Of a stretch of DNA of 64,000 nt, positions 25,891 to 34,969 are shown piece by piece. The stretch is from Aurantiacibacter marinus (GTDB lineage: Bacteria > Pseudomonadota > Alphaproteobacteria > Sphingomonadales > Sphingomonadaceae), in assembly GCF_001021555.1 (NCBI RefSeq), contig NZ_LDCP01000002.1:124001-188000 (forward strand). The letters are read 5' to 3'. Positions within the stretch are counted from its first letter, which is position 1, and every line of letters begins with the position of its first letter. The position numbers and the translations under genes were made by a program. Under the pieces are notes generated by a model that made no database searches, was not told the DNA's origin, and saw only the letters and a list, made by a program, of their open reading frames with translations.

Positions 25891-26436
25891 TTGCAAACGC
25901 ATGAACTGGTGGCGCACGCCGCCCATCCGCCGCTTTCCATCCGCCGTGTGGAAGCGCGCATACTTTCCATGACAGACGCGTGGATGCGCGTGCGCTGGCG
26001 CATCGATGGGCCTGATAAACTGGTCATTCCCCCGTTTGCAGGGCGCGGCCGGGCGGACGAGCTGTGGCAGACCACATGCTTTGAACTGTTCATCATGCCC
26101 AAGGATGGGACCCCGGCGTATAGTGAATTCAACATGTCGCCTTCGGAACGCTGGGCGGCCTATGATTTCGATGATTACCGCGACGGTATGCGTCAAAGGG
26201 ACTTCTCCCGGGAACCGGATTGTGTGATGCGCAGCGGCCAGTCCATCGCAATCTTCGATGCCGCGCTGCCACGCGTGCAACTGCCCGGCCCGCCGTGCGC
26301 CATCGGACTTTGTGCGGTTCTGGAAGAGACTGGCGGCGTGAAAAGCTACTGGGCGCTGACCCACACCAAGGATCAGCCAGATTTTCACGATCCTGCTTGC
26401 TTCACAGCCGGACTTGCGCGAACCCGGGCGGCATGA
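25891..26436 (+). CDS. DOMON-like domain protein (TTG start)
   Basis: A 181-residue protein of the sphingomonad DOMON-like family: an N-terminal strand (ELVAHAAHPP), then RADELWQTTCFELFI, YSEFNMSPSERWAAYDFDDYR and a C-terminal FHDPACF. DOMON folds bind haem or sugars. The preferred start is the TTG at 25891, six bases after GAGGAT; it keeps the N-terminal strand seen in relatives. The stop overlaps the downstream NamZ gene as ATGA, so the two are co-translated, suggesting a role alongside muropeptide cleavage. No signal peptide is visible. Confidence 0.84.
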   Translation: MQTHELVAHAAHPPLSIRRVEARILSMTDAWMRVRWRIDGPDKLVIPPFAGRGRADELWQTTCFELFIMPKDGTPAYSEFNMSPSERWAAYDFDDYRDGMRQRDFSREPDCVMRSGQSIAIFDAALPRVQLPGPPCAIGLCAVLEETGGVKSYWALTHTKDQPDFHDPACFTAGLARTRAA

Positions 26437-27635
26437 AATTTGGAATTGACCGGCTGCTGGCCGAGCCCGAGCTGAGGAAACCACTCGAAGGCAAGCGTGT
26501 TGCGCTTGTCGCGCACCCTGCGTCGGTTACTGCGGATCTCACCCACAGTCTGGATGCCTTGATTGCAGCAGGTGTTAACGTCACTAGCGCATTCGGGCCG
26601 CAACACGGCCTGAAGGGCGATAAGCAGGACAATATGGTGGAAACCGTGGACGAGACTGATCCCGTCTACGGCATACCGGTTTTTTCGCTGTATGGCGAAG
26701 TCCGCCGTCCCAGCGGTCAAATGATGTCGAGCGCCGACGTTTTTCTGTTTGATCTTCAGGACCTTGGCTGCCGCATCTACACCTTTGTCACCACGTTGCT
26801 GTATCTGCTTGAGGAAGCGGAAAAGCACGGCAAGAGCGTTTGGGTACTCGATCGGCCCAATCCGGCGGGCCGTCCGGTTGAAGGCACTCTGCTGCAACCG
26901 GGACAGGAAAGCTTTGTCGGCGCCGCCGCCATGCCGATGCGCCACGGACTGACGCTTGGCGAAATGGGCCAGTGGTTTGTCCGGCATTTCAACCTGGATG
27001 TCGATTACCGGGTCATCTCCATGCATCATTGGTTGCCAGAGGGGCCGGGCTTCGGCTGGCCTGAAAATCGCATCTGGATCAATCCAAGCCCCAACGCAGC
27101 GAACCTCAATATGGCGCGCGCCTATGCCGGTACGGTAATGCTGGAAGGCGCAACCTTGAGCGAAGGGAGAGGAACCACCCGGCCACTGGAAGTGCTGTTT
27201 GGCGCGCCCGATGTGGATGCGAAAGCGGTGTTGGCGAAAATGCATCAGATCGCGCCAGAGTGGATGGCCGGCTGCGCCTTGCGCGATTGCTGGTTTGAAC
27301 CGACCTTCCACAAACATGCTGGCACGCTGTGCAATGCCCTGATGATACATGCGGAGGGGCCGTTTTACGATCACAATGCCTTCCGCCCATGGCGTTTGCA
27401 GGCGCTCGCGTTCAAAGCTATCCGCGCGCTTTACCCTCACTATCCCCTGTGGCGTGGAACGGACTTCAAATACGAATATACCAATGATGTGCTTGCCATC
27501 GATGTCATCAATGGCGGGCCGTCGTTGCGTGAATGGGTGGATGACAACGGGGCGAAGCCGTCTGATCTGGAGGCCCTTGCTGTTCCCGATGAAGCAAGCT
27601 GGCGCGAAACGGTGGCGGACCTGCTGCTTTACTAA
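26433..27635 (+). CDS. Exo-beta-N-acetylmuramidase NamZ-type (DUF1343)
   Basis: A 400-residue DUF1343 protein. Family blocks are KRVALVAHPASVT, FGPQHGLKGDKQDNM, SLYGE, FDLQDLGCRIYTF, LDRPNPAG, SEGRGTTRPLE and FEPTFHKHAG. Members such as Bacillus NamZ remove terminal MurNAc from peptidoglycan fragments. No clear signal peptide is present, so it may work in the cytoplasm in cell-wall recycling, consistent with its partner DOMON-like gene just upstream (four-base overlap). Activity is inferred from family membership. Confidence 0.9.
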   Translation: MKFGIDRLLAEPELRKPLEGKRVALVAHPASVTADLTHSLDALIAAGVNVTSAFGPQHGLKGDKQDNMVETVDETDPVYGIPVFSLYGEVRRPSGQMMSSADVFLFDLQDLGCRIYTFVTTLLYLLEEAEKHGKSVWVLDRPNPAGRPVEGTLLQPGQESFVGAAAMPMRHGLTLGEMGQWFVRHFNLDVDYRVISMHHWLPEGPGFGWPENRIWINPSPNAANLNMARAYAGTVMLEGATLSEGRGTTRPLEVLFGAPDVDAKAVLAKMHQIAPEWMAGCALRDCWFEPTFHKHAGTLCNALMIHAEGPFYDHNAFRPWRLQALAFKAIRALYPHYPLWRGTDFKYEYTNDVLAIDVINGGPSLREWVDDNGAKPSDLEALAVPDEASWRETVADLLLY

Positions 27636-27689
27636 GCGGTCTTACGCCAATTAACCTGAATTTTGGGGATTTCGCGTTAGGCACGCGGC

Positions 27690-28598
27690 ATGAGCAAGTG
27701 CCTACCCATAAATGCGGCAACCAGCGCGCCTGTCAGATGCAATCTGTGCGGGTCAAACCGCCATAGGCACCTGTTTGCAAAACGCGACTATGATCTGGTG
27801 CGCTGCCAGGATTGTGATCTGGCCTATATCGCCAACCCGCCGGACCAGCAGGGTATCAAGGCGATCTACACGGCCAGTTCCTCCTATCACGATCGGCTGC
27901 TGGACCGCTCTTCTCAGGAATTTGCCACGCAAAGCGCCATTGCGGAACAGCACCTCGCGATGATGCGTCACTTCCGCACCGATCTTGCAGGCCTGAAAGT
28001 ACTCGATATCGGGTGCTCTTCCGGTATCTTTCTGGATACTGCCCGTTCAGCGGGAATGGAGACTTTCGGCGCAGAGTTATCGCCTGAAACATCTGCTTTT
28101 GCGCGCGGTGAGTTCGGGCTTCATGTCCATCACGGCGATTGGCGCGATGCGGGTTACGCGGACGGGAGTTTCGACGTCGTCACCCTGTTTGACGTGATCG
28201 AACATCTGCCTGATCCGGCAGGCGAGCTGGTCGCAATCCGCCGCCTGATCAAGCCCGGCGGCCTACTTCTCCAGTCCACGCCCGACATCGACGGGCTGTT
28301 TCCGAAAGCATCGTATCCACTGGCGAAAACCCTCGATTACTGGCCGCATCCGGAACCGCCGCACCATTTGTTCCAGTTCTCCCAGGCAACGTTGACAGCC
28401 ATGGTGGAAAAAGCGGGCTTCACGGTCGCGGGCGCGCGGCACACGGCAATTGATCTGGCATACACGTTTGGAACGCCGCAAAGCTGGAAAGCCAGCCCGA
28501 AGATGCTCGCGTATGCTGCGCTGTTCGCACCGGTTGCAATTATCGGCAATTGGCTCGGCAAGGGCGACTGGCTTTATCTGGGCGCAACGCGCTCGTAG
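27690..28598 (+). CDS. Class I methyltransferase with N-terminal zinc ribbon
   Basis: A 302-residue protein. Residues 17-42 hold two CxxC pairs (C17/C20 and C39/C42), a zinc-ribbon arrangement typical of the methyltransferases that act on sugars or modify cell-surface or lipid intermediates. The SAM motif VLDIGCSSGIFLD follows, then FDVVTLFDVIEHLPDP and LIKPGGLLLQSTP. A hydrophobic stretch near the C-terminus (ALFAPVAIIGNWLG) suggests membrane association. It is convergent with the TonB-C-like gene, which ends two bases beyond its stop. The substrate is unknown. Confidence 0.86.
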   Translation: MSKCLPINAATSAPVRCNLCGSNRHRHLFAKRDYDLVRCQDCDLAYIANPPDQQGIKAIYTASSSYHDRLLDRSSQEFATQSAIAEQHLAMMRHFRTDLAGLKVLDIGCSSGIFLDTARSAGMETFGAELSPETSAFARGEFGLHVHHGDWRDAGYADGSFDVVTLFDVIEHLPDPAGELVAIRRLIKPGGLLLQSTPDIDGLFPKASYPLAKTLDYWPHPEPPHHLFQFSQATLTAMVEKAGFTVAGARHTAIDLAYTFGTPQSWKASPKMLAYAALFAPVAIIGNWLGKGDWLYLGATRS

Positions 28599-28600
28599 AA

Positions 28601-29314
28601 TCACTCAATTGAGGCGGAAGAAGCCGGTCCATTGTCTGTGCGGAAAACCACGCGCACGAGGACCTCTCGCTGGGCCGCCTGGGGTTCCACCGACATTTGC
28701 GTTTCGGCATCCGTCGGAGGTACTTCGCCTTGCTGCTTATCCTGCTGGTCCGCGGTGACAATCACAGGCCTTGCGATTGGCGTAGAACCTGGCTGGTTTG
28801 CGAAAGGTTCAAACTGGGCACGTTCACGCAAAGCGCGGCAAACCCCGACAGCAGCAGGGCGCAGGAAACGCGCAGGATCTACTTCACTGCTATTGCTCAC
28901 TGTGCATGCCGAGACGGAGCCTTCGGGACGCACAGTCAGATAGGCGGCTATCATTCCGCTAACAGTTTCGCCGCGGAACAACTCGCGCGGCAAATCATCC
29001 TGCCCGATCCATTGTCCGGCGCCGATCGCCCGCACACCGCTGCTTGGCGAAAGTGAAGTTGCGATGGATATCGCGGGCAGCTCATCGGCCACGGGCAAAG
29101 CTTCCTCCACGTTCGGGGATGGATCATTCAAACCCGAAGACACTGTGGATGCAACCTCGCCTGACGAACTGACCGCTTTCACTTCACCTTGCGAAAGCCC
29201 GGCAAATTCGCCGAGCATCATCCCGCCAAACACAGCCATGGCAGTCGCCGCTATCAGGCCAAGCACGATCCATGTAACCTTGCGCCGGCCGCTGCGCTGT
29301 TCTTCAGTTTGCAC
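28601..29314 (-). CDS. Single-pass membrane protein with TonB-C-like domain
   Basis: A 237-residue protein: basic cytoplasmic start, one membrane helix (about 13-37), a Ser/Pro/Glu-rich linker, then a domain reminiscent of the TonB C-terminal fold (YLTVRPEGSVSACTV and RALRERAQFEP) followed by a Gln/Pro-rich region and a terminal strand. It starts with GTG immediately after the stop of a 41-codon ORF; GGAGGG lies nine bases upstream. A periplasmic envelope role is inferred; whether it is a true TonB domain cannot be decided without a profile search. Confidence 0.7.
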   Translation of the reverse strand: MQTEEQRSGRRKVTWIVLGLIAATAMAVFGGMMLGEFAGLSQGEVKAVSSSGEVASTVSSGLNDPSPNVEEALPVADELPAISIATSLSPSSGVRAIGAGQWIGQDDLPRELFRGETVSGMIAAYLTVRPEGSVSACTVSNSSEVDPARFLRPAAVGVCRALRERAQFEPFANQPGSTPIARPVIVTADQQDKQQGEVPPTDAETQMSVEPQAAQREVLVRVVFRTDNGPASSASIE

Positions 29315-29440
29315 TTACGATCCCTCCAGCTTTTCCAAATCCGGCCCAAGGCGCGTCAGCCCTTCTGCGGTGAAACGGATGCGTTGATCCGGATGCACCG
29401 ACCCATCGCGGGACGGTATCAAGCATTCAGCGGCGGACAC
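29315..29440 (-). CDS. Candidate 41-aa small protein
   Basis: A short ORF that fills the gap between the serine hydrolase stop (three bases before its GTG) and the GTG of the TonB-C-like gene (directly after its TAA). The product has the segment RIRFTAEGLTRLGPDLEKLEG, which looks like a helical peptide, and its codons follow the genome's high-GC3 pattern. It is in frame with the serine hydrolase after that gene's TGA. It could be a small protein or the remnant of a longer hydrolase C-terminus; no clear ribosome site supports it. Confidence 0.4.
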   Translation of the reverse strand: MSAAECLIPSRDGSVHPDQRIRFTAEGLTRLGPDLEKLEGS

Positions 29441-29443
29441 CCA

Positions 29444-30730
29444 TCACCGCACAAGTGCGATTGCGCGCATGGCGATCAGATTGAACTGCTGCTGATCGAC
29501 CTCCGCATCCGGATTGTTCCAGCCCATTGTCACAACCGACCAATTTCCTTCTGTGTCCTGCAGCAGATAGCTGAAATTCAGTACGCCCGGCTCCGACCCG
29601 CCCTTGAATCCGACATAGTCCCAATGGGTCAGTTCACTATCGGGCACAGCAGGATTGACGCCCATGATGCCCAGCGCAATGCGATCTTGCGTCGAACGCA
29701 GGCGTTCGAATATCGCAGCGATGTCATTTGCTGATGCAAACCATTCAATATCAATGGCATTGGGGCCGTTTGAAAATGCCGCCATGATATCGTTTTCGGA
29801 AGGGATCATGGTGCCCAATGCCTCAAGCAATCGCCGACGGTCATCGGGTGCGGCATCGCGAAATCCGTCTATGCCCTCTGGCCCGCCGGATTTCAGGACG
29901 AACAATTCGCGTGTATTCATGAAGGGCTGCATTCGGGCCGGATCAGAATGCCCCGATGCAGCGATTTCCGCCTCGATTGCGTCTCGGCCCAGCACAGCGA
30001 TCAATTGATCGGTTGCCGTGTTGTCGCTGATGGAGATCATCAATGTCGCCAGCGTATGGAGCGTTACCGGCGAACCCTCCGGCCATTCCTGCAGAATGCC
30101 GCTCGGGAAACTGCTTTGCGACAGCGGCACGATATCGTCCCAGCTGTGTTCTCCGGCAGCGATTGACTGGTTCAAGGCGGACAGGACATACAGCTTGAAG
30201 GCCGACCCAAGCCCCAACGGAGTATCCGCGTTGTAGGAAATGATAGGGTCGCTGCCATCCAATCGGGTCGCCAGCAGGCTCACATTGCCGGGTAGGGCCG
30301 CCAAAGCTTCTTCGACTGATTGCGTAGTATCATTGACCGGCTCGACACCCCTGATCAGAAAGCCAAAGACATAATTGGGTTCGGCAGGCTCAAGCTGAAT
30401 GACGGTATCGGCACGCCCGCGTTCAAACCGGATGTTAAGCTCGGCCGCATTATCGGAAACGGGATTGATAGTTTCCAGCCCGATCAATGGGCCAAATTGC
30501 GCCTGTAACTGCGCGTTAATGCTGCGAAATTGTTCCTCCGGAACCTGATCGCGGAATGACTGCGCAAACACTGCATCATACGCCATTTCTTCGCGCATCG
30601 CTGCGATAATGTTCTCGGCACGTTGCGCCAATTGCGAAGACACCGGCGCAGCCGTTTCCTGCTCGTCTTGCGCGTGAGCCACGGCTGGCGAGAGCATAAG
30701 GGCGGGCAGGGCAAGCATAACGCGGTACAT
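29444..30730 (-). CDS. Exported class A beta-lactamase-fold serine hydrolase
   Basis: A 428-residue exported protein with a signal peptide (residues 1-21). Residues ~30-130 form a small extra domain. The penicillin-recognising fold follows: SxxK at S176-K179 (GSAFK), SDN at 235-237 and KGG at 376-378, matching the class A motifs S70xxK, SDN and K[TS]G. The Glu166 region is not recognisable, so it is more likely a peptidase or esterase-type hydrolase than a resistance enzyme. The ATG at 30730 is preferred because GGAG precedes it and the signal peptide begins there; earlier in-frame starts give no signal. It leads the short run of genes down to 28601. Confidence 0.85.
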   Translation of the reverse strand: MYRVMLALPALMLSPAVAHAQDEQETAAPVSSQLAQRAENIIAAMREEMAYDAVFAQSFRDQVPEEQFRSINAQLQAQFGPLIGLETINPVSDNAAELNIRFERGRADTVIQLEPAEPNYVFGFLIRGVEPVNDTTQSVEEALAALPGNVSLLATRLDGSDPIISYNADTPLGLGSAFKLYVLSALNQSIAAGEHSWDDIVPLSQSSFPSGILQEWPEGSPVTLHTLATLMISISDNTATDQLIAVLGRDAIEAEIAASGHSDPARMQPFMNTRELFVLKSGGPEGIDGFRDAAPDDRRRLLEALGTMIPSENDIMAAFSNGPNAIDIEWFASANDIAAIFERLRSTQDRIALGIMGVNPAVPDSELTHWDYVGFKGGSEPGVLNFSYLLQDTEGNWSVVTMGWNNPDAEVDQQQFNLIAMRAIALVR

Positions 30731-30884
30731 TGGCGGGACTCCGTTAAACAGGATGCCCACATGAAGGTCATATGGGCGGCCGGTCAATCGGCACCGGGTT
30801 GATCGGGCACATTTCCTGGACACCAGCAAATCCACATTGACCGAAGCCGGGGCGTAGCAATCGATCTAGCGTTGGTGCTCCCGA

Positions 30885-32861
30885 TCACGCATCGATCATG
30901 TCGCGATCAATTTCGCCAGCGCGATTCTGGATGAAATTGAAACGGTGTTCCGGATTTCGGCCCATCAGCTGTTCGACCAGTTCCTTGACCGCAAAACGCT
31001 GTTCGTTCTGTTCCGGCAGGGTAATGCGGATCAGGCTGCGTGTTTCCGGCGCCATCGTGGTTTCGCGCAATTGACCCGGGTTCATTTCGCCAAGCCCCTT
31101 GAACCGGCTGACTTCGACCTTTTTGCCTTTGAATTCGTTAGCCTCGATTTCTGCTCGATGAGCATCATCACGGGCATAAAGGCTCTCTTTACCAGCGGTC
31201 AGGCGATACAGTGGGGGCTGCGCGAGATAGAGGTGCCCCTTGCGCACCAGATCGGGCATTTCCTGAAAGAAGAATGTCATCAGCAACGTTGCGATATGCG
31301 CCCCGTCGACGTCAGCATCCGTCATGATCACGACGCGGTCGTAACGCAGATTTTCCGCGTCGCAATCCTTGCGGGTGCCGCATCCCAACGCCAACGAGAG
31401 ATCGGCGATTTCGCTGTTGGCGCGGATCTTGTCATTGGTGGCGCTGGCAACGTTCAGGATCTTGCCGCGGATAGGCAGGATCGCCTGCGTTTTCCGGTTG
31501 CGCGCCTGTTTGGCGCTACCGCCTGCGGAATCCCCTTCGACAATGAACAGCTCCGTCTCGCCATCGGTTTCGCCGCTGCAGTCCGTCAGCTTGCCGGGCA
31601 GGCGCAGCTTCTTCGCATTGGTGGCAGTCTTGCGCTTGATTTCGCGTTCCTGCTTGCGCTTCAGCCGTTCCTCCATCCGTTCCATGACGGAGCCGAGCAG
31701 CGCTTTGCCGCGTTCCATGTTGTCGGTCAGATATTGGTCAAACCGGTCACGCACGGCATTCTCTACAAGCCGCGCTGCTTCCGGGCTGGTGAGCCGGTCC
31801 TTGGTCTGGCTTTGGAATTGCGGATCCCGGATAAAAACGCTGAGCATGATCTCTGCGCCGGTCATTACGTCGTCGGCAGTCAGATCCTTCGCTTTCTTGA
31901 CCCCGGTCAGATCGCCGAAAGCTCGCAGGCCTTTCGTCAGCGCTGCGCGCAGGCCCGCTTCATGCGTGCCGCCATCGGGCGTTGGCACAGTGTTGCAATA
32001 CCAGCTGGTCGCGCCATCGGACCACAGCGGCCAGGCGATGGCCCATTCCACACGGCCGCTTTCCTCCGGAAAATCCTGAGTGCCGGTGAAGAACTCCGCC
32101 GTGACGCACTCACGCGAGCCGACCTCTTCTCTCAAATGATCGGCGAGCCCGCCGGGGAATTGAAATACGGCCTCTTCCGGCACATCTTCAGATGCCAGCG
32201 ACGGCACGCATTTCCAGCGTATTTCGACGCCGGCAAACAGATAGGCCTTGGACCGGGCCAGTTTGAACAGGCGTGCGGGCTTGAACTTGCGGTCGCCGAA
32301 AATCTCTGTGTCGGGGATGAAGGTGACGCTGGTGCCGCGGCGATTGGGGGTGTCACCGATCTTGGTCATCTTGCCCAGCGGCAGGCCCTGGGAAAACTCC
32401 TGCGCGTACACTTCCTTGTTGCGCGCCACTTCGACCCGGGTGAGACTGGAGAGCGCGTTCACAACCGACACGCCAACGCCGTGCAAGCCGCCGCTGGTAG
32501 CATAGGCTTTGCCGGAGAACTTGCCGCCAGAATGCAGCGTGGTCATGATAACTTCCAGCGTCGATTTGCCGGGAAACTTCGGATGCTCGTCAATTGGCAT
32601 ACCGCGGCCATTGTCGGTGATGGTGAGCCGGTTGCCTTCTTCCAGATACATCTCGATCCGGTTGGCGTGTCCTGCCACGGCCTCATCCATGGAATTGTCG
32701 AGAACTTCAGCGGCGAGATGATGCAGCGCACGGTCATCAGTGCCGCCAATATACATCCCGGGTCTGCGCCGGACAGGCTCAAGCCCCTCCAACACTTCGA
32801 TGGAGGAGGAATCATAGTCGCCGCCACTGGACGGCATTTTTTCAAACAGATCGTCGCTCAT
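30885..32861 (-). CDS. parE: DNA topoisomerase IV subunit B
   Basis: ATPase subunit of topoisomerase IV, which unlinks replicated chromosomes; 658 residues. The GHKL ATPase blocks are EVLDNSMDEAV, TDNGRGMPIDEH and TSGGLHGVGVSVVNAL; the TOPRIM domain has LFIVEGDSAGGSA and VIMTDADVDGAHI; the C-terminal FKGLGEMNP block completes it. ParE is favoured over GyrB by the length and the lack of the GyrB insert. The partner parC is not in this window. It lies 60 bases downstream of the LpoA-like lipoprotein gene. Confidence 0.94.
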   Translation of the reverse strand: MSDDLFEKMPSSGGDYDSSSIEVLEGLEPVRRRPGMYIGGTDDRALHHLAAEVLDNSMDEAVAGHANRIEMYLEEGNRLTITDNGRGMPIDEHPKFPGKSTLEVIMTTLHSGGKFSGKAYATSGGLHGVGVSVVNALSSLTRVEVARNKEVYAQEFSQGLPLGKMTKIGDTPNRRGTSVTFIPDTEIFGDRKFKPARLFKLARSKAYLFAGVEIRWKCVPSLASEDVPEEAVFQFPGGLADHLREEVGSRECVTAEFFTGTQDFPEESGRVEWAIAWPLWSDGATSWYCNTVPTPDGGTHEAGLRAALTKGLRAFGDLTGVKKAKDLTADDVMTGAEIMLSVFIRDPQFQSQTKDRLTSPEAARLVENAVRDRFDQYLTDNMERGKALLGSVMERMEERLKRKQEREIKRKTATNAKKLRLPGKLTDCSGETDGETELFIVEGDSAGGSAKQARNRKTQAILPIRGKILNVASATNDKIRANSEIADLSLALGCGTRKDCDAENLRYDRVVIMTDADVDGAHIATLLMTFFFQEMPDLVRKGHLYLAQPPLYRLTAGKESLYARDDAHRAEIEANEFKGKKVEVSRFKGLGEMNPGQLRETTMAPETRSLIRITLPEQNEQRFAVKELVEQLMGRNPEHRFNFIQNRAGEIDRDMIDA

Positions 32862-32921
32862 AGCTGATGCTATAGGCCCGGGGAATCCCGGACCACAAGC
32901 AATCTGAAGCGGTTATCCGAC

Positions 32922-34088
32922 CTAGAAGCCGGTTGGGGCAGCATCCACAACTGTGAAAGCGCCATTGCCCACCTGCCGCACCTCGAACGCGCGTTCACCA
33001 ATACCGTTGGCACCGAACCGGAACGGGCCGTCCAGCCCGAGAAAACCACCTTCGTCGGTAAGCAGGTTTGCCGGAAGATTCCGGCCAGGTCGCCAATCGC
33101 GCGTCAGGCGCAAGGTGAGCAACACCGCATCATAGCCAAGCGTGGCGATGCGGAACGGCTGACTGCCAAAACGCGCGCTATAGCTTTCTGAGAATTGGCG
33201 ATAACGTTCGTCGGGAATGGCAGAGAACCATGCGCCGCGCATTGCAGCTGTACTGGTGAGTTCGTCTTCGCGGCTCCACAGTTCGGTTCCAATCAACGAA
33301 GGCAGCGCATTACCGGCGCTTTTCAAACGGCCGGCAGCCATTGCCGAAAGCCGCGCCCCATCGGCGATCAGGACAGTGTCAAAACCGCCTGTCTGGGAAA
33401 GCCTGTCCGCTGCGCTGAGAATTGACGTATTGCCGCGGTCATACCGTTCCACTGAAACTACAGTGCCGCCATGCGCAGTCGCAGCGCGGTCCAGTGCGGC
33501 AAGCGCGCGGTTGCCATAATCGCCGCGCGGAGCGAGGGCACCGAAATTGCGGGCACCCTGCGATATCGCGAATTCCACTGTCCGTTCTACTGATTGGTCA
33601 GGGATATGGCCCATGACAAACACATCGTTGCGTGCGACGGTGGTATCGTTGGAGAAGGTCAGCAGCGGCACATCGGCCGGACGCGCCTGAGCCAGCACAT
33701 CGCCAACATTGTCGCGCAACAACGGGCCGAGGATCAGTCGATTTCCATCATTGATCGCGCGACTGGCGGCGGCGCCCGCTCCGCCAGCGGTATCATATGT
33801 GGTGATGCGCAGGTTTTCCGCACCCGTATCAAGCAGCGCCATGGTGGTCGCATTGGCGATCGCCTGACCGACATCTGCATTCGCACCTGACAAAGGCACC
33901 AGCAGCGCAACCCTGTGCCGCTCTGTATCAGTTGGCAATACACCAGCGCTGGGACCAGCGACCGGGGCATCGGCAACAGGCGGCGCATTGCCTGCCATAT
34001 TGCCATCTGCATTGGGAATAACCGCACAGCCAGCCAGGGCGATACTGCCCAGGCCCACCACAAGGAGGCGCTTCAAATTACCGAACAT
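32922..34088 (-). CDS. Penicillin-binding protein activator (LpoA-like lipoprotein)
   Basis: A 388-residue lipoprotein (lipobox LAGC, cysteine 21) with a periplasmic-binding-protein fold: HRVALLVPLSGANADVGQAI, ILGPLLRDNVGDV, PLLTFSNDT, NRALAALDRAATAHGG and TLGYDAVLLTL. This matches the C-terminal domain of LpoA/YraM, which activates PBP1A in Enterobacteria, but lacks LpoA's TPR domain. Divergent from rsmI with 38 bases between, the same yraM/rsmI arrangement seen in many proteobacteria. Activation of a penicillin-binding protein is inferred, not shown. Confidence 0.88.
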   Translation of the reverse strand: MFGNLKRLLVVGLGSIALAGCAVIPNADGNMAGNAPPVADAPVAGPSAGVLPTDTERHRVALLVPLSGANADVGQAIANATTMALLDTGAENLRITTYDTAGGAGAAASRAINDGNRLILGPLLRDNVGDVLAQARPADVPLLTFSNDTTVARNDVFVMGHIPDQSVERTVEFAISQGARNFGALAPRGDYGNRALAALDRAATAHGGTVVSVERYDRGNTSILSAADRLSQTGGFDTVLIADGARLSAMAAGRLKSAGNALPSLIGTELWSREDELTSTAAMRGAWFSAIPDERYRQFSESYSARFGSQPFRIATLGYDAVLLTLRLTRDWRPGRNLPANLLTDEGGFLGLDGPFRFGANGIGERAFEVRQVGNGAFTVVDAAPTGF

Positions 34089-34126
34089 GCTTGCCGTCTC
34101 CGCTATGTTTCGTTCAAGAGGCGCGC

Positions 34127-34969
34127 GTGACCCATGACGGCGACCCTCTTTCTCCCGGCCTCTATATAGTTGCCACGCCGATTGGCAATCTTGGCGACAT
34201 CACCGTGCGAGCAAAGGATATCCTTGCGCGGTGCGACGGGATTGCCTGCGAGGATACGCGTGTCACGCAGAAATTGATCCGTCATCTGGGCATCTCTAAG
34301 CCGCTGTGGCGCTATGATGATCATTCCGCCCCAAATGATCGCGCCCGCCTTGTTCAATCCATGCGCGACCGTGCTGTCGCGTTGGTTAGCGATGCAGGAA
34401 TGCCGCTGGTGTCCGATCCCGGATATCGGTTGGTAAAGGACGCGAAAGCTGCGGAAATTCCGATAACCGCACTGCCGGGGGCGAATGCTCCGCTAACTGC
34501 ATTGGCGCTTTCAGGCCTGCCCAATGATCGCTTCATGTTTGCAGGATTCCTGCCCAACAAGGACAAGGCCCGGCGCGATATGCTGGCCGAACTGGCCGAT
34601 ATTCGCACGACGTTGATCTTCTTTGATACTGCCCCGCGTCTGACCAAAAGCCTTGCCGTGATCGACGAAGTGCTGCCCGGCCGCGAGGTCGCGGTCGCAC
34701 GGGAATTGACGAAAATTTACGAGGAATGCCGCACTGGCAGCGCGCAGGAACTGATCGCGCATTACACCGCGCACCCGCCACGCGGAGAGATCGTCCTTCT
34801 TGTAGGACCGCCGCCAGAGGTGGAGACCAGCGTTGATGATTCTGATGCCATGCTGCGCGAACTGCTGGAAACCGAAAAGGCATCAAAAGCCGTTGCACAA
34901 GTTGCCAAGGCAACCGGGCTGGACCGCAAGGTGCTATATGCCCGCGCGATGGAGCTGAAAGGCGAATGA
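34127..34969 (+). CDS. rsmI: 16S rRNA (cytidine1402-2'-O)-methyltransferase
   Basis: Adds the 2'-O-methyl group at C1402 of 16S rRNA. The 280-residue protein carries the RsmI/tetrapyrrole methylase blocks LYIVATPIGNLGDIT, CEDTRVTQKLI, LVSDAGMPLVSDPGYRLV, and ALPGANAPLTALALSGLP. The GTG at 34127 is selected: AAGAGG lies five bases upstream and it gives the normal family start. Its stop overlaps the yraN start by four bases. Divergent from the LpoA-like gene. Confidence 0.95.
   Translation: MTHDGDPLSPGLYIVATPIGNLGDITVRAKDILARCDGIACEDTRVTQKLIRHLGISKPLWRYDDHSAPNDRARLVQSMRDRAVALVSDAGMPLVSDPGYRLVKDAKAAEIPITALPGANAPLTALALSGLPNDRFMFAGFLPNKDKARRDMLAELADIRTTLIFFDTAPRLTKSLAVIDEVLPGREVAVARELTKIYEECRTGSAQELIAHYTAHPPRGEIVLLVGPPPEVETSVDDSDAMLRELLETEKASKAVAQVAKATGLDRKVLYARAMELKGE

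Noticed and set aside
29444-30730. Serine hydrolase as an antibiotic-resistance beta-lactamase
   Set aside because: Key motifs fit but Glu166 is not visible, an N-terminal domain is present, and the locus has no resistance context.
30945-32867. 640-codon open frame opposite parE
   Set aside because: It exactly mirrors parE, a secure housekeeping gene, and encodes no recognisable domain. Long antisense frames are expected in high-GC3 genes.
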